Shown: piece after piece, positions 34,650-44,147 of the stretch
Layout: every line of letters begins with the position of its first letter
Numbering within the stretch: position 1 is the stretch's first letter
Source of the DNA: Longirhabdus pacifica
GTDB taxonomy: Bacteria > Bacillota > Bacilli > Paenibacillales > DSM-105158
NCBI RefSeq assembly: GCF_004115085.1
Contig: NZ_QXJP01000002.1
Location: forward strand, 186,001 to 250,000
DNA length: 64,000 nt
Direction of reading: 5' to 3'
Position numbers and translations under genes: made by a program
The notes under the pieces: model-generated
Told to the model about the DNA's origin: nothing
Seen by the model: the letters and a program-made list of their open reading frames with translations, nothing else
The model's database searches: none

Positions 34650-37211
34650 ATGGATATTTGTAATAGGCAGGAAAACGGAATTTGTTCTACTGCATTAGGT
34701 GAAAACACAGTAGCTAATGGCAGAGCGTCTCTAGCAGAAGGTTCAGGAACTACTGCCGAAGGCTTTGGTACACATAGCGAAGGATGCAACACTATTGCCG
34801 TTGGCATTTGTTCACATGCAGAAGGGAATCGCACCATCACTACAGGAGTTAATGCACATGCAGAAGGAATTTTGACCGAAGCTAGTGGTGACGATGCACA
34901 TGCGGAAGGATGTAGTACTATAGCCTCTGGTGTGTGTGCTCATGCAGAAGGAAATATAACAATGGCTAGTGGTGCTAATGCCCATGCAGAAGGGAGATCT
35001 ACTACTGCTTCAGGAAATGACTCTCATGCCGAGGGGAGATTAACTAGATCTGACGCTGACTGCTCCCATGCAGAGGGAGTACAAACCAACGCTTTAGGTA
35101 GTGCCTCGCATGCGGAAGGAAACTTCACTCAAGCTTCAGGGGTAGAATCCCATGCTGAAGGATTTTTCACCTTAGCAACTGGAAGCAGTTCTCACACAGA
35201 AGGAATCATTACTGTAGCTAGCGGAGAATTCGCGCATGCGGAAGGAGATAACTGTGTGGCATCTGGGCAAAGCGCTCATGCAGAAGGAACTTTAACGACT
35301 TCACTAGGAGATTTCTCCCATGCGGAAGGAAGATCTACTTTTTCCACTGGTATAGCATCTCATGCCGAGGGAGATGGTTCCATAGCGGGAGAAGAGGTTG
35401 CGCATGCGGAAGGAAATAGAACCATTGCATTATTAGGAGAATCGCATGCGGAGGGAAGCAGAACATTAGCGTTAGGAGGAGCTCATGCAGAAGGCGATGG
35501 ATCCATGGCTTTAGGTTCCGTTTCCCATGCAGAGGGCAGAAGTACAGAAGCAAGAGGAAGTGGTTCGCATGCAGAAGGAGGATTTACTCAAGCAATTGGA
35601 GAAGAATCGCATGCGGAAGGATTTGAAACAACAGCAAATGGAATAAGATCTCATGCAGAAGGTGCAAACACAGTAGCTGATGGTGACTTCTCCCATGCAG
35701 AAGGAATACGAAATACAGCATTTGGTATGGCTGCTCATACAGAAGGATCTAGTAACTTTGCTGCTGGTGATCATGCTCATGCAGAAGGATCAAACACCAA
35801 TGCAGTTGGCATGTCATCTCATGCGGAAGGCTGCTCTTCCGATGCTTGTGGAACCTGTTCTCATGCGGAAGGGATGTCGACAACTTCCCTTGGTGAGGCT
35901 TCTCATGCAGAGGGAATAGCAACAACTTCCACTGGTGAGGCTTCCCATGCGGAAGGCGTCAATTCCGTCGCAACCGGCATAGACGCTCATGCGGAAGGAA
36001 ATGCCACCATTGCACTGTTAAGTGAGTCACATGCGGAAGGCAGCGTCACGATGGCACTAGGAGGAGCTCATGCGGAAGGTGATGCATCTATGGCCATGGG
36101 ACCCGTCTCTCATGCGGAAGGAAGAAGTACAGAGGCAATGGGAGACAGCTCTCACTCCGAAGGTGGATTTACACAGGCATTAGGCGAAGAATCGCATGCA
36201 GAAGGGTTTTTCACCATAGCAAGTGGAATCCGGTGTCATGCTGAAGGATCTACTACATTAGCAAGTGGAGATTTTTCACACGCTGAGGGTGAGTCTAACA
36301 CTGCTTCAGGTACGGCAGCTCATGCAGAGGGAGCATCCACTACCGCCTCTGGTGTAGCGTCGCATGCAGAAGGTCTAGGAACAACTGCAAGCGGGGATCA
36401 CTCGCATGCGGAGGGCATGTGCACTTCCACTGCTGGCTTTACTGGCGCTCACGTAATGGGTCAATTCGGAGATGCGTGTGAAGATTATGGTTGGTTTATG
36501 GCTGGTGGTTCAGACCATAACAATAGAATGGTTAACGCTTGTATTCTAAACAGCGGGGATGCTTTTTTTCAAAGTGTAAATACGACAGACCCATGCTGTG
36601 CTGATTTTGCTGAAATGTTCGAATCTCATGATGGTAAAGCTATCGATGTTGGTTATTTTGTTACTTTTGCTGAAGAAAGCAAGCAAATTAGAAAAGCAAC
36701 CTCTCAAGATGAATATATTTTAGGAATCACTAGCGCTACCCCTGCTCTTATTGCAGGAAGCGCAGAACATTATTGGCAACAAAGATTTTCTACAGACGAA
36801 TGGGGACGAAAACAATATGAAGATATAGAGGTTGAAGCAGTAATCGATGCTAATGGGAAGGAAATTACTCCTGCCCAAACGAAACGGAGGCTCATTCCTA
36901 ATCCAGCGTTCGATCAAAATAAAACCTACATCCCAAGGATGCAACGACCTGAATGGGAAGTTGTAGGTCTAATAGGACAAATTAGAGTACGAGATGACGG
37001 AACATGCAACGTAGGAGAATACTGTCTACCTAATGACGAAGGAATAGCTACTAAAGCTAGCGTAGGCTATCGGGTGTTAGAACGGTTAAATGATAATCAA
37101 GTACTCGTTTTGTTCAACGGCAATCAGCAGCAGACACTAAATCAGCTGCATGAAAAGAATGAGCAATTAGAGGAGCAAATGAAGTTGATTTTGAGACTTA
37201 TTTCTATGTAA
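34650..37211 (+). CDS. Large SHAEG-repeat protein with peptidase G2 and coiled-coil end
   Basis: An 853-residue product. Residues ~25-600 consist of about 41 copies of a 13-14-residue unit centred on (S/A)HAEG, as in YadA-head-like beta-roll proteins and phage appendages. A peptidase G2/IMC-type region follows (about 605-825: GDACEDYGWFMAGGSDHNNR, then an S-rich cleavage region and VGLIGQIRVRDDG). A heptad-rich end (LNQLHEKNEQLEEQMK) can form a trimeric coiled coil. There is no signal peptide. The ATG at 34650 follows AAGGAGAGG. Repeats 17-23 recur almost unchanged as repeats 31-37. It may be a phage-like fibre or a spore-surface protein. Confidence 0.85.
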   Translation: MDICNRQENGICSTALGENTVANGRASLAEGSGTTAEGFGTHSEGCNTIAVGICSHAEGNRTITTGVNAHAEGILTEASGDDAHAEGCSTIASGVCAHAEGNITMASGANAHAEGRSTTASGNDSHAEGRLTRSDADCSHAEGVQTNALGSASHAEGNFTQASGVESHAEGFFTLATGSSSHTEGIITVASGEFAHAEGDNCVASGQSAHAEGTLTTSLGDFSHAEGRSTFSTGIASHAEGDGSIAGEEVAHAEGNRTIALLGESHAEGSRTLALGGAHAEGDGSMALGSVSHAEGRSTEARGSGSHAEGGFTQAIGEESHAEGFETTANGIRSHAEGANTVADGDFSHAEGIRNTAFGMAAHTEGSSNFAAGDHAHAEGSNTNAVGMSSHAEGCSSDACGTCSHAEGMSTTSLGEASHAEGIATTSTGEASHAEGVNSVATGIDAHAEGNATIALLSESHAEGSVTMALGGAHAEGDASMAMGPVSHAEGRSTEAMGDSSHSEGGFTQALGEESHAEGFFTIASGIRCHAEGSTTLASGDFSHAEGESNTASGTAAHAEGASTTASGVASHAEGLGTTASGDHSHAEGMCTSTAGFTGAHVMGQFGDACEDYGWFMAGGSDHNNRMVNACILNSGDAFFQSVNTTDPCCADFAEMFESHDGKAIDVGYFVTFAEESKQIRKATSQDEYILGITSATPALIAGSAEHYWQQRFSTDEWGRKQYEDIEVEAVIDANGKEITPAQTKRRLIPNPAFDQNKTYIPRMQRPEWEVVGLIGQIRVRDDGTCNVGEYCLPNDEGIATKASVGYRVLERLNDNQVLVLFNGNQQQTLNQLHEKNEQLEEQMKLILRLISM

Positions 37212-37261
37212 GCATGAACTTTGAGATACGAAAGAGTACTGTAAGAGCTTACACTAATGAC

Positions 37262-37308
37262 TTCGCCGCTTATTTTGTCATGCGTGAGTAATTCACGAGC
37301 GGCGATTT
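37262..37308 (+). terminator. Terminator of the SHAEG-repeat gene
   Basis: TCGCCGCT and AGCGGCGA pair around a long loop and are followed by five T residues. It ends six bases before the first, degenerate CRISPR repeat. Confidence 0.7.
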
Positions 37309-37313
37309 TTAGA

Positions 37314-39075
37314 CTTAATATCCCACTACGTTCAAATAAAACATGGGGAGTTTCAGTTTCTCCATCACTACACTCAGAACTTTATATCCCACTACGTTCA
37401 AATAAAACCTCTAGCTTCTCTTCTTCTACCTTGCGTTTAAACTTGTCCTTTATATCCCACTACGTTCAAATAAAACGGTACGTTCGTATACAACATACTA
37501 GAACCGCCACCATCACTTTATATCCCACTACGTTCAAATAAAACGACCTTGTTAATTCGTCAGTCAATTGTCCGATGCGACTTTATATCCCACTACGTTC
37601 AAATAAAACGGGGTATGAGTAAAAAGGAATATATTGCCACTGCTATCTTTATATCCCACTACGTTCAAATAAAACTTGAGTCTGGTGTGTTGGCGTGTGC
37701 TGTTAGAATCAACTTTATATCCCACTACGTTCAAATAAAACTGTAGCATACGTTCCTTCACTTCTTTTCAACGTGTCGACTTTATATCCCACTACGTTCA
37801 AATAAAACACTAACCCTATTGTTAAACGGCTAAGTAGTCTGTTATCTTTATATCCCACTACGTTCAAATAAAACGTCATCAATCAATACAACACGTCCAT
37901 TCCAAGAAGCTACTTTATATCCCACTACGTTCAAATAAAACTGTGGCGTCTAGCATCGTCATTGTCCGTTTGGTGTCGGCTTTATATCCCACTACGTTCA
38001 AATAAAACTCGGATTTTTCGTATATCCTTTTATCTCTATCTGAACTTTATATCCCACTACGTTCAAATAAAACTCCAAAAGGGTCCGGCGTTTGGCATTT
38101 TCTTAGGTATCTTTATATCCCACTACGTTCAAATAAAACACTGGCGAATGGGAAAGCGGCATTAGCTGCTACTATTTACTTTATATCCCACTACGTTCAA
38201 ATAAAACCATAAAACTCGTCAACGGTAAATTGATTGTTGAATACTCTTTATATCCCACTACGTTCAAATAAAACTTTCACCCTAAAAGTGATTCCACCAT
38301 GGTCCCACTTTCAACTTTATATCCCACTACGTTCAAATAAAACTGGACAACGAGGATAAGAACACGGGCGCTTAGGTCTACTCTTTATATCCCACTACGT
38401 TCAAATAAAACATAGAAAGGCTTTGATCTCCTCAACTTCTGACTTTTTCACTTTATATCCCACTACGTTCAAATAAAACGTTAGTGACCCCTAACGACTG
38501 ATTATCGTAATCGTATCTTTATATCCCACTACGTTCAAATAAAACCTATTGTGCATATTTGAGACTCACCGTTTTGGATTGCTACTTTATATCCCACTAC
38601 GTTCAAATAAAACGGATCTGGGACGGCAAGAATTACGCTGTCTTTTCCCTTTATATCCCACTACGTTCAAATAAAACGGGATTGCACATAGCTTGTGAGA
38701 ACTACAACTTTATTCTTTATATCCCACTACGTTCAAATAAAACTTTTTATTCACCTATATGCGTGGCGGCAGATTATTCCTTTATATCCCACTACGTTCA
38801 AATAAAACATCGAACCAAGCATGACACCTGCATACACGGAACGAGTCTTTATATCCCACTACGTTCAAATAAAACTGACGTTGAAATTAATAGTGGCGGG
38901 GGTTCCGTTTTCGCCTTTATATCCCACTACGTTCAAATAAAACTTCTGAAACACCTTCACCAAACCGATCTACTTCGGGTACTTTATATCCCACTACGTT
39001 CAAATAAAACGGTTATAACTGCCGCCGCTTTCTTCTTTTTATATTCCTTTATATCCCACTACGTTCAAATAAAAC
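37314..39075 (-). CRISPR. CRISPR array, 27 repeats and 26 spacers (type I-B)
   Basis: Twenty-seven 29-base repeats (+ strand begins CTTTATATCCCACTACG and ends AAATAAAAC) start at 37314, 37380, 37448 and so on to 39047. The 26 spacers are all different and 35-40 bases long. All repeats are identical except the one at 37314, which has one substitution in its first bases. Cas genes and leader lie on the high-coordinate side and are transcribed on the - strand. Transcription of the array therefore also runs leftwards, with the degenerate repeat at the trailer end, as expected. Confidence 0.98.
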
Positions 39076-39293
39076 CCTAAAATCAAAATTGCTAAATCCC
39101 TTGATATATAAGCATTTTCAAAGAATGTTGATACTATCATAATACCTTAATTTGCAGTAAGCTTCCAGTTGTGTTTTTGCCATACTTGAAAATATGACTG
39201 AAATCCGTTGGTATATATGGCATGAAAGCCAATTGATCAATAAAACGATTCACTGCAATTTCATCAATTCCCCTACTACAACTTTACACATAT
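39076..39293 (-). promoter_or_regulatory. CRISPR leader
   Basis: About 218 AT-rich bases between the cas2 stop and the newest repeat. The A/T-rich runs and orientation fit a leader that promotes crRNA transcription and spacer insertion. One frame stays open for some 44 codons on the - strand, but it has no start with a ribosome site. Confidence 0.65.
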
Positions 39294-39557
39294 TCACAAG
39301 AATAAATCAATCGGAGATTTTTCTTGTCCATGAACCACCTTTTTTATATTTCGAGGATTATTGATTTGATAAACATAGAGTGAATCTTCATTTTTGTCCA
39401 TAATATGATTTAATTCACTTAAACATTTTGACAGTAAACCTTTTGTTATCTCACCTTCGAACACAGAATTTTGTGTCCAATCCAAGTATTCTCGCAACTT
39501 TTTACACACTTTACCTACACGCTTTTGACCAATATCATAAGTAATAATTACAAACAT
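39294..39557 (-). CDS. cas2: CRISPR-associated endonuclease Cas2
   Basis: An 87-residue protein starting MFVIITYDIGQKRVGK, with the ferredoxin-like beta1 motif and conserved Asp in YDIG. It partners Cas1 in spacer capture. Its ATG is three bases from the cas1 stop, with no clean ribosome site of its own, implying translational coupling. It is the last gene before the array. Confidence 0.95.
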   Translation of the reverse strand: MFVIITYDIGQKRVGKVCKKLREYLDWTQNSVFEGEITKGLLSKCLSELNHIMDKNEDSLYVYQINNPRNIKKVVHGQEKSPIDLFL

Positions 39558-39559
39558 TC

Positions 39560-40546
39560 TTACCACCACGCTTTCAACGGTTTATATACTTCATCGCCAA
39601 TAAAATGCTTTACTAATTTATAACACTCAAGTCGAATCAAGTATCTATACGTTGTATTACGATTCAATGAACGATGCTTGACCGATGTTTTCAAACGATC
39701 TTCCCATGATTTAATGAATTTTTTACGTCCCTCATCATTTAAATAACAAATCTCACCTTCCAAATAATCAAAATGTTTTTTCGTAATAACCCTTTTATTG
39801 ATTAAAGTAAAAATAAGCGGATCAACAAGTAATGGTTTGAAAATTTCCGCAATATCTAAACTTAATGAAAAACGCTTTACTGAAGGCTCATGAAGATAAC
39901 TTATCGTTGGATTGAGGACTGTCTTATATATTTCTGAAAGAACCACTTGATACATTAATGAATTTCCAAATGAAATCATTGCATTCAATGGATCACGAGG
40001 AGGCTTTTTTTCTCTTTTTTCAAAAACAAAATCCTGTTTAATCATCATATTAAATGCCTGATAATACAATTGACGAATTTGTCCTTCAAAACCCATTAAT
40101 TGCTGTATAGTTTTTGCCTGCTGCATTTTTTTACTTATCAATTCAATTTCATCTATACACTGTTGTGTGTCTTCCTTCCTTCTCCTTAAATTCCGTAGCA
40201 TATGATGTATAGCTCCCTGTAAAAATAAATAGGCAATAAACATACGTTTATCATGAAAAGCGTAATGCTCACTTTGTTTTACAATAACAATCCCACTTTC
40301 TTTGCGTTTCCTCGGATAAAATGTACCCGTATAAAAACCATAATAATTATAAAATTGTAGACAAACACCATATTGACTCAGGTAGGTTAGTAATTTACTA
40401 TTTACATCGACCTCTCCAAAAATGTGCAGCGTTTGAATTTTCTCTATAGGTAACGGCTTTTGTATTCCTTGTTCATTTTCAAAATAAATCGTATTATGTT
40501 TTCGTTTTAATCTTCCATTAGAAAAAACATAATGATCACGCATCAT
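39560..40546 (-). CDS. cas1: CRISPR-associated endonuclease Cas1 (type I-B)
   Basis: About 328 residues from the ATG at 40546, nine bases after GGAGG. The integrase residues are visible: Glu at about 154 (GFEGQIRQLYY), His at about 219 (YLHEPSVKRFSL) and Asp at about 231 (SLDIAEIFKP). It forms the Cas1-Cas2 complex that integrates spacers. The start lies inside the cas4 end, so the genes overlap by 11 bases. Confidence 0.96.
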   Translation of the reverse strand: MMRDHYVFSNGRLKRKHNTIYFENEQGIQKPLPIEKIQTLHIFGEVDVNSKLLTYLSQYGVCLQFYNYYGFYTGTFYPRKRKESGIVIVKQSEHYAFHDKRMFIAYLFLQGAIHHMLRNLRRRKEDTQQCIDEIELISKKMQQAKTIQQLMGFEGQIRQLYYQAFNMMIKQDFVFEKREKKPPRDPLNAMISFGNSLMYQVVLSEIYKTVLNPTISYLHEPSVKRFSLSLDIAEIFKPLLVDPLIFTLINKRVITKKHFDYLEGEICYLNDEGRKKFIKSWEDRLKTSVKHRSLNRNTTYRYLIRLECYKLVKHFIGDEVYKPLKAWW

Positions 40547-41054
40547 GCTCGTCCACCTCCAGTACATAGCAGAATTCATAGTAAGCACACTTCTTACAAT
40601 AAGGGACCTTCTTTGCTTTGGGTGGTGAAGGTAACTGTAAAATGTTCTGAGCACCTTCTATTGCATCCACAACTACTTGTCGATTATCATCATTCAATAC
40701 TATTTCTTCTGTTCTCTTTTCTTTTGTATAACTAATCAGCCCTTTTTTGTTGATGCCTCTCAGTGATAATTGATATAAGTAGTAAAGCATCTGCATAGTA
40801 TCCGCTTTCTGCATCTTACTAGAGATTTTAACTTCTCTAACATATTCACCATCTAATGCATCTATCTTGAAAGCTCCATCTATCAAAATTTCTTTTTGTA
40901 AAAGTCTTGGATATGCTATTTCATGCAACACCTTCCCTTGCATTACCCTGTCCGATTCTTCCTCCATACCAATTCCTTTCTTATACAACCAAAGCTTACG
41001 TTTACACACGACATAGTACTGGATATCTACACCACCTATCGTTTGATGCTGCAT
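40536..41054 (-). CDS. cas4: CRISPR-associated exonuclease Cas4
   Basis: A 172-residue RecB-like nuclease. One cysteine near the N terminus (VVCKRKLW) and three near the C terminus (YCKKCAYYEFC) are the usual iron-sulfur ligands. The nuclease core has GKVLHE, an IDAL acidic motif and the ExK motif in VREVKISSK. It trims prespacers for Cas1-Cas2. GGAGGGATCGT precedes the ATG. Confidence 0.95.
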   Translation of the reverse strand: MQHQTIGGVDIQYYVVCKRKLWLYKKGIGMEEESDRVMQGKVLHEIAYPRLLQKEILIDGAFKIDALDGEYVREVKISSKMQKADTMQMLYYLYQLSLRGINKKGLISYTKEKRTEEIVLNDDNRQVVVDAIEGAQNILQLPSPPKAKKVPYCKKCAYYEFCYVLEVDEHDA

Positions 41055-41064
41055 ACGATCCCTC

Positions 41065-43332
41065 CTAATCGATAAAATCTATTTCTTCTGTTAGTAGCCC
41101 TGTTCTCTCGCAGTAACTGCAATGGATATAATATAGTTCTTTTGTACCGTCTATCTTGTTAATACCGATCTTTTTTGCTTTCCATTCATTCACAGCTATA
41201 CTGTATGCCTCTACTCTTTTTCTTCTTTTTCTTCTCTCTACTGGGGTTAATGCGATTTGCCATGATACTACATGTTGCTGAAATTCTTCGTCGTTTAATA
41301 ACTCCTTTGGAATTACTTCTATTTGTTGAATATCTCGCAATAATTCTTGTGCTTCTGCTTTCTTTAATTTATAGTGTGGTCGATTTTTAAATTCCCTTAA
41401 TGCTTTGTCAAATTCTTTTTTAAACTCTGAATCTTCATTTTCTAAACGTTGTTCGTCATATAAATCATTGATCATTTCTTGTTTTACCGATTCTTTCAGA
41501 ATACCACTATGAAAACGAGATAAAAGTTTTACGCTGTAATCATAAATTTCTTGATGATATACCGTTCCGTTCCCAGATACTTCGTGTAACATGACATGAA
41601 TGTTTGTTTCCTTTACAGACTTTAATCCTTTACGATTGCATCTTCCATATCGCTGAAACTGACTATCTAGTGATGACATTTCTGTATACAGCACATCAAA
41701 ATCAATATCGAGACTGGCTTCAACCAGCTGTGTCGTCACCCAAATGCCTACCTTATCCCCTTTTGCAAACGTTAAAATTTCTTTTTCCAATCGACTGCGA
41801 TCCCGCTTCGTAAATCTAGCATGCAAGAGGAAAAGGTTGTCATCGTTTCTCTCTCTCTGTTCAAGCTCTTTAAATACCTCTTGTGCCTGCTTTACGGTAT
41901 TACAGATGACCAGTACTTTTTTATGTGTACCTGTCTCTGTAATTTCTGCTATGATGTCATTATCTAATATACAATGATCTCTCGTACGCACATGATGACG
42001 CACAACATCATCATCGATAAATGTTTCAAATTTAAATGGAATGTTACATTCCTCAAGCTCCCGCTCCAATGCATTAAAATAAAACGGGGGTAAGGTAGCC
42101 GTCATAATCATAAAACTACCACCGATTCGATCTATTAGCGTCATTGCACGAATTAATAACGCAGCTATTTTAGGATCGTAAGCTTGTAATTCGTCCACAA
42201 TCACTTTACAAGTTGCCATGGTGGCATATTCTTTTTCAAATCCTAAATAGTAAAATGGAAATTTCAACACTTGGTCGATCGTAGAAATAATCAACTTATT
42301 GGCAAATTGTTTAGATTGACCATGTACTTTTTCGAGCAGTTGATCATTTGCCTCTATCTCATCATACAAGTAATCTAAACTTGTAGCATGCAACAGACCT
42401 ACTGCCTCTTCCCCGTACTCATCACTCCATTTAGAAAAATGTAAATTCTCTTCATCTCTAATCCTTTTATACATCGCATTAATACTGACACGTAAAGGTA
42501 GAGTGAATATCCCTTTTTGCTCACCTAACCACAGCAATGCTGCTTCTGTTTTTCCCATTCCAGTTTGGGCAACCACAACTACATGATGATCTTGGTGATT
42601 CAAAGTAAATTGTTGTAGCGGTTTCAATGTGGTTTTCAGTTTCGTCTGAAAAAAATGGTTAACATATGCTGCAGTGTTAAATTCCGTCGCCAACTCTATG
42701 GGAACGTGCGCACTTGCTGCGTGATCCAAGCGGTGGAGCAACCCTTTCATTAGTACATATTTTTTATACAAGTGAGCATATTTATCATGATCTGGACTGA
42801 TTCTTCGCTTAAGTTTGTTAATTTTACTTTCTTTTACGTCCATAGAAATTTTTAGATTATGTTGTGCTTCAATCTCTATATGATAAGGAAGAATATTTTG
42901 TTCATATTGTATTCTAATCTGCTTTTTCAATGAATCATCATAAAGACCATACTCTCGTTCATGATGAAAGGCAATAGTTTGAAAAACAAGTGTTTTTTCT
43001 TCTTGTGTCAACTCTATAATGTGTTCGGGAAGTGCCATGACAGACAAAAGACTATGCGGAATGTCGTTGGAACTATGTGGTATCGTTTCAGGTAATACCT
43101 CTACTTGCAAACCATTTTCTATCATATTTTTTCTAATTTTCATTTGAAAGGCGACGTCCGCTTTACCAATGTCATGGTACTTTACACATAACTCAAGTAA
43201 ATCCCAGTCTCTTTCCGTAAAGATGTTTATTTTATGCTGATATAAATTCTTAAAATGACTAAACCTTGTTAATAATTGTGCTGTGTGTTCTTGTATCGTT
43301 TCTACCGGTTGCGACTTGGCGTAATAAATCAA
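41065..43332 (-). CDS. cas3: CRISPR-associated helicase-nuclease Cas3
   Basis: About 755 residues. It starts at the TTG seven bases after GGAGG; the upstream ATG has no such site. The HD nuclease domain comes first (YHDIGKADVAFQ at about 52-63, then an IPHSLL and a FHHE histidine). It is followed by the superfamily 2 helicase: Walker A TGMGKT at about 257 and DELQ near 380. It is recruited by Cascade and degrades target DNA. Fused HD-helicase form. Confidence 0.94.
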   Translation of the reverse strand: MIYYAKSQPVETIQEHTAQLLTRFSHFKNLYQHKINIFTERDWDLLELCVKYHDIGKADVAFQMKIRKNMIENGLQVEVLPETIPHSSNDIPHSLLSVMALPEHIIELTQEEKTLVFQTIAFHHEREYGLYDDSLKKQIRIQYEQNILPYHIEIEAQHNLKISMDVKESKINKLKRRISPDHDKYAHLYKKYVLMKGLLHRLDHAASAHVPIELATEFNTAAYVNHFFQTKLKTTLKPLQQFTLNHQDHHVVVVAQTGMGKTEAALLWLGEQKGIFTLPLRVSINAMYKRIRDEENLHFSKWSDEYGEEAVGLLHATSLDYLYDEIEANDQLLEKVHGQSKQFANKLIISTIDQVLKFPFYYLGFEKEYATMATCKVIVDELQAYDPKIAALLIRAMTLIDRIGGSFMIMTATLPPFYFNALERELEECNIPFKFETFIDDDVVRHHVRTRDHCILDNDIIAEITETGTHKKVLVICNTVKQAQEVFKELEQRERNDDNLFLLHARFTKRDRSRLEKEILTFAKGDKVGIWVTTQLVEASLDIDFDVLYTEMSSLDSQFQRYGRCNRKGLKSVKETNIHVMLHEVSGNGTVYHQEIYDYSVKLLSRFHSGILKESVKQEMINDLYDEQRLENEDSEFKKEFDKALREFKNRPHYKLKKAEAQELLRDIQQIEVIPKELLNDEEFQQHVVSWQIALTPVERRKRRKRVEAYSIAVNEWKAKKIGINKIDGTKELYYIHCSYCERTGLLTEEIDFID

Positions 43333-43378
43333 CGTAGTCCCTCCATTTGGTCTATTCATGTATATACTTTTTATGTAG

Positions 43379-43406
43379 AAGGGAGCCTATACAAGCAGGC
43401 TCCCTT
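43379..43406 (-). promoter_or_regulatory. Intercistronic hairpin between cas5 and cas3
   Basis: A perfect ten-base stem AAGGGAGCCT/AGGCTCCCTT with an eight-base loop lies in the only sizeable gap of the cas operon (about 107 bases). There is no T tract behind it on the - strand, so it may act as an RNA processing or stability element or weak attenuator. Confidence 0.7.
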
Positions 43407-43439
43407 GTTTCAAAAGGAATTTATTGAATTTAATTGGTT

Positions 43440-44147
43440 TTAAGGAAAAAAGACAATATCATCGCTTGAGGTATCAATCATTAGCTTCTTAAAGTTTTCT
43501 ATCACTTCACCAGCTGTCATATACCCAACAGAGAGCTTGTCCCAAACTCTAACTCCTTTTACTATACGATATGTCCAGTTCAGCTGATAAGGAAAATACG
43601 TTTCATCTTCAATAATATCTCGCGGTACATAAGCGTTATACTTTAAAGTTGGTTCGTCTTTCCTTTCGGCTAGCGAAGTTAACGTCACCAACTCACACTC
43701 GTCCAATCTGACTAAGTCTTCCCAACGACCTAAGCTTAAATGTATCGTTTGGTTTGTCAGGGTGTAATGCAGTTGTTCTAACACACTTTCGTCTGCTGTG
43801 ACATGAATCAGTAATTGTACGTCATACAGCATGTGCATATAAATTGGCATCGTCGTTATATCTACATACTCTCTATCGACACCTAATCCATCTGCAGTTA
43901 AGGCAAATTCTTTTGTTTTATTTTTTTTGAAAAAGTAGTGCGTCTGATAGTCCGTTGCCATCGTGTCATAACGACCTTGAATACTAATTCTCATTTTTGG
44001 TATAAGGGATGTTGCTTGTAAAACAGCATGCAACATTCCTTTTACAGTAGAATGCGGTGGTAGCGGATACGTTTCCGATACTTTGAAAGCAAAGGGCTTT
44101 TTGTAACAAGCTGTTTGTTGATACAATTTTAATCGCAAAGCTCTCAT
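43440..44147 (-). CDS. cas5: Cascade subunit Cas5 (type I-B)
   Basis: A 235-residue RAMP protein with the Cas5 opening RALRLKLYQQTACYKKP and the early motif YPLPPHSTVKGMLHAVL. It caps the crRNA 5' handle in Cascade. The start overlaps the cas7 stop by one base (TAATG). It is the last gene before the hairpin that separates the effector from the adaptation genes. Confidence 0.94.
   Translation of the reverse strand: MRALRLKLYQQTACYKKPFAFKVSETYPLPPHSTVKGMLHAVLQATSLIPKMRISIQGRYDTMATDYQTHYFFKKNKTKEFALTADGLGVDREYVDITTMPIYMHMLYDVQLLIHVTADESVLEQLHYTLTNQTIHLSLGRWEDLVRLDECELVTLTSLAERKDEPTLKYNAYVPRDIIEDETYFPYQLNWTYRIVKGVRVWDKLSVGYMTAGEVIENFKKLMIDTSSDDIVFFP

Noticed and set aside
38559-39080. Open frames running through the CRISPR array (SHYVQIK and IPLRSNK repeats)
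   Set aside because: They are translations of the CRISPR repeats and spacers, not genes.
39126-39262. 44-codon frame in the CRISPR leader on the - strand
   Set aside because: It has no start codon with a ribosome site and lies in the leader; it might be a remnant of an older gene, but nothing supports that.
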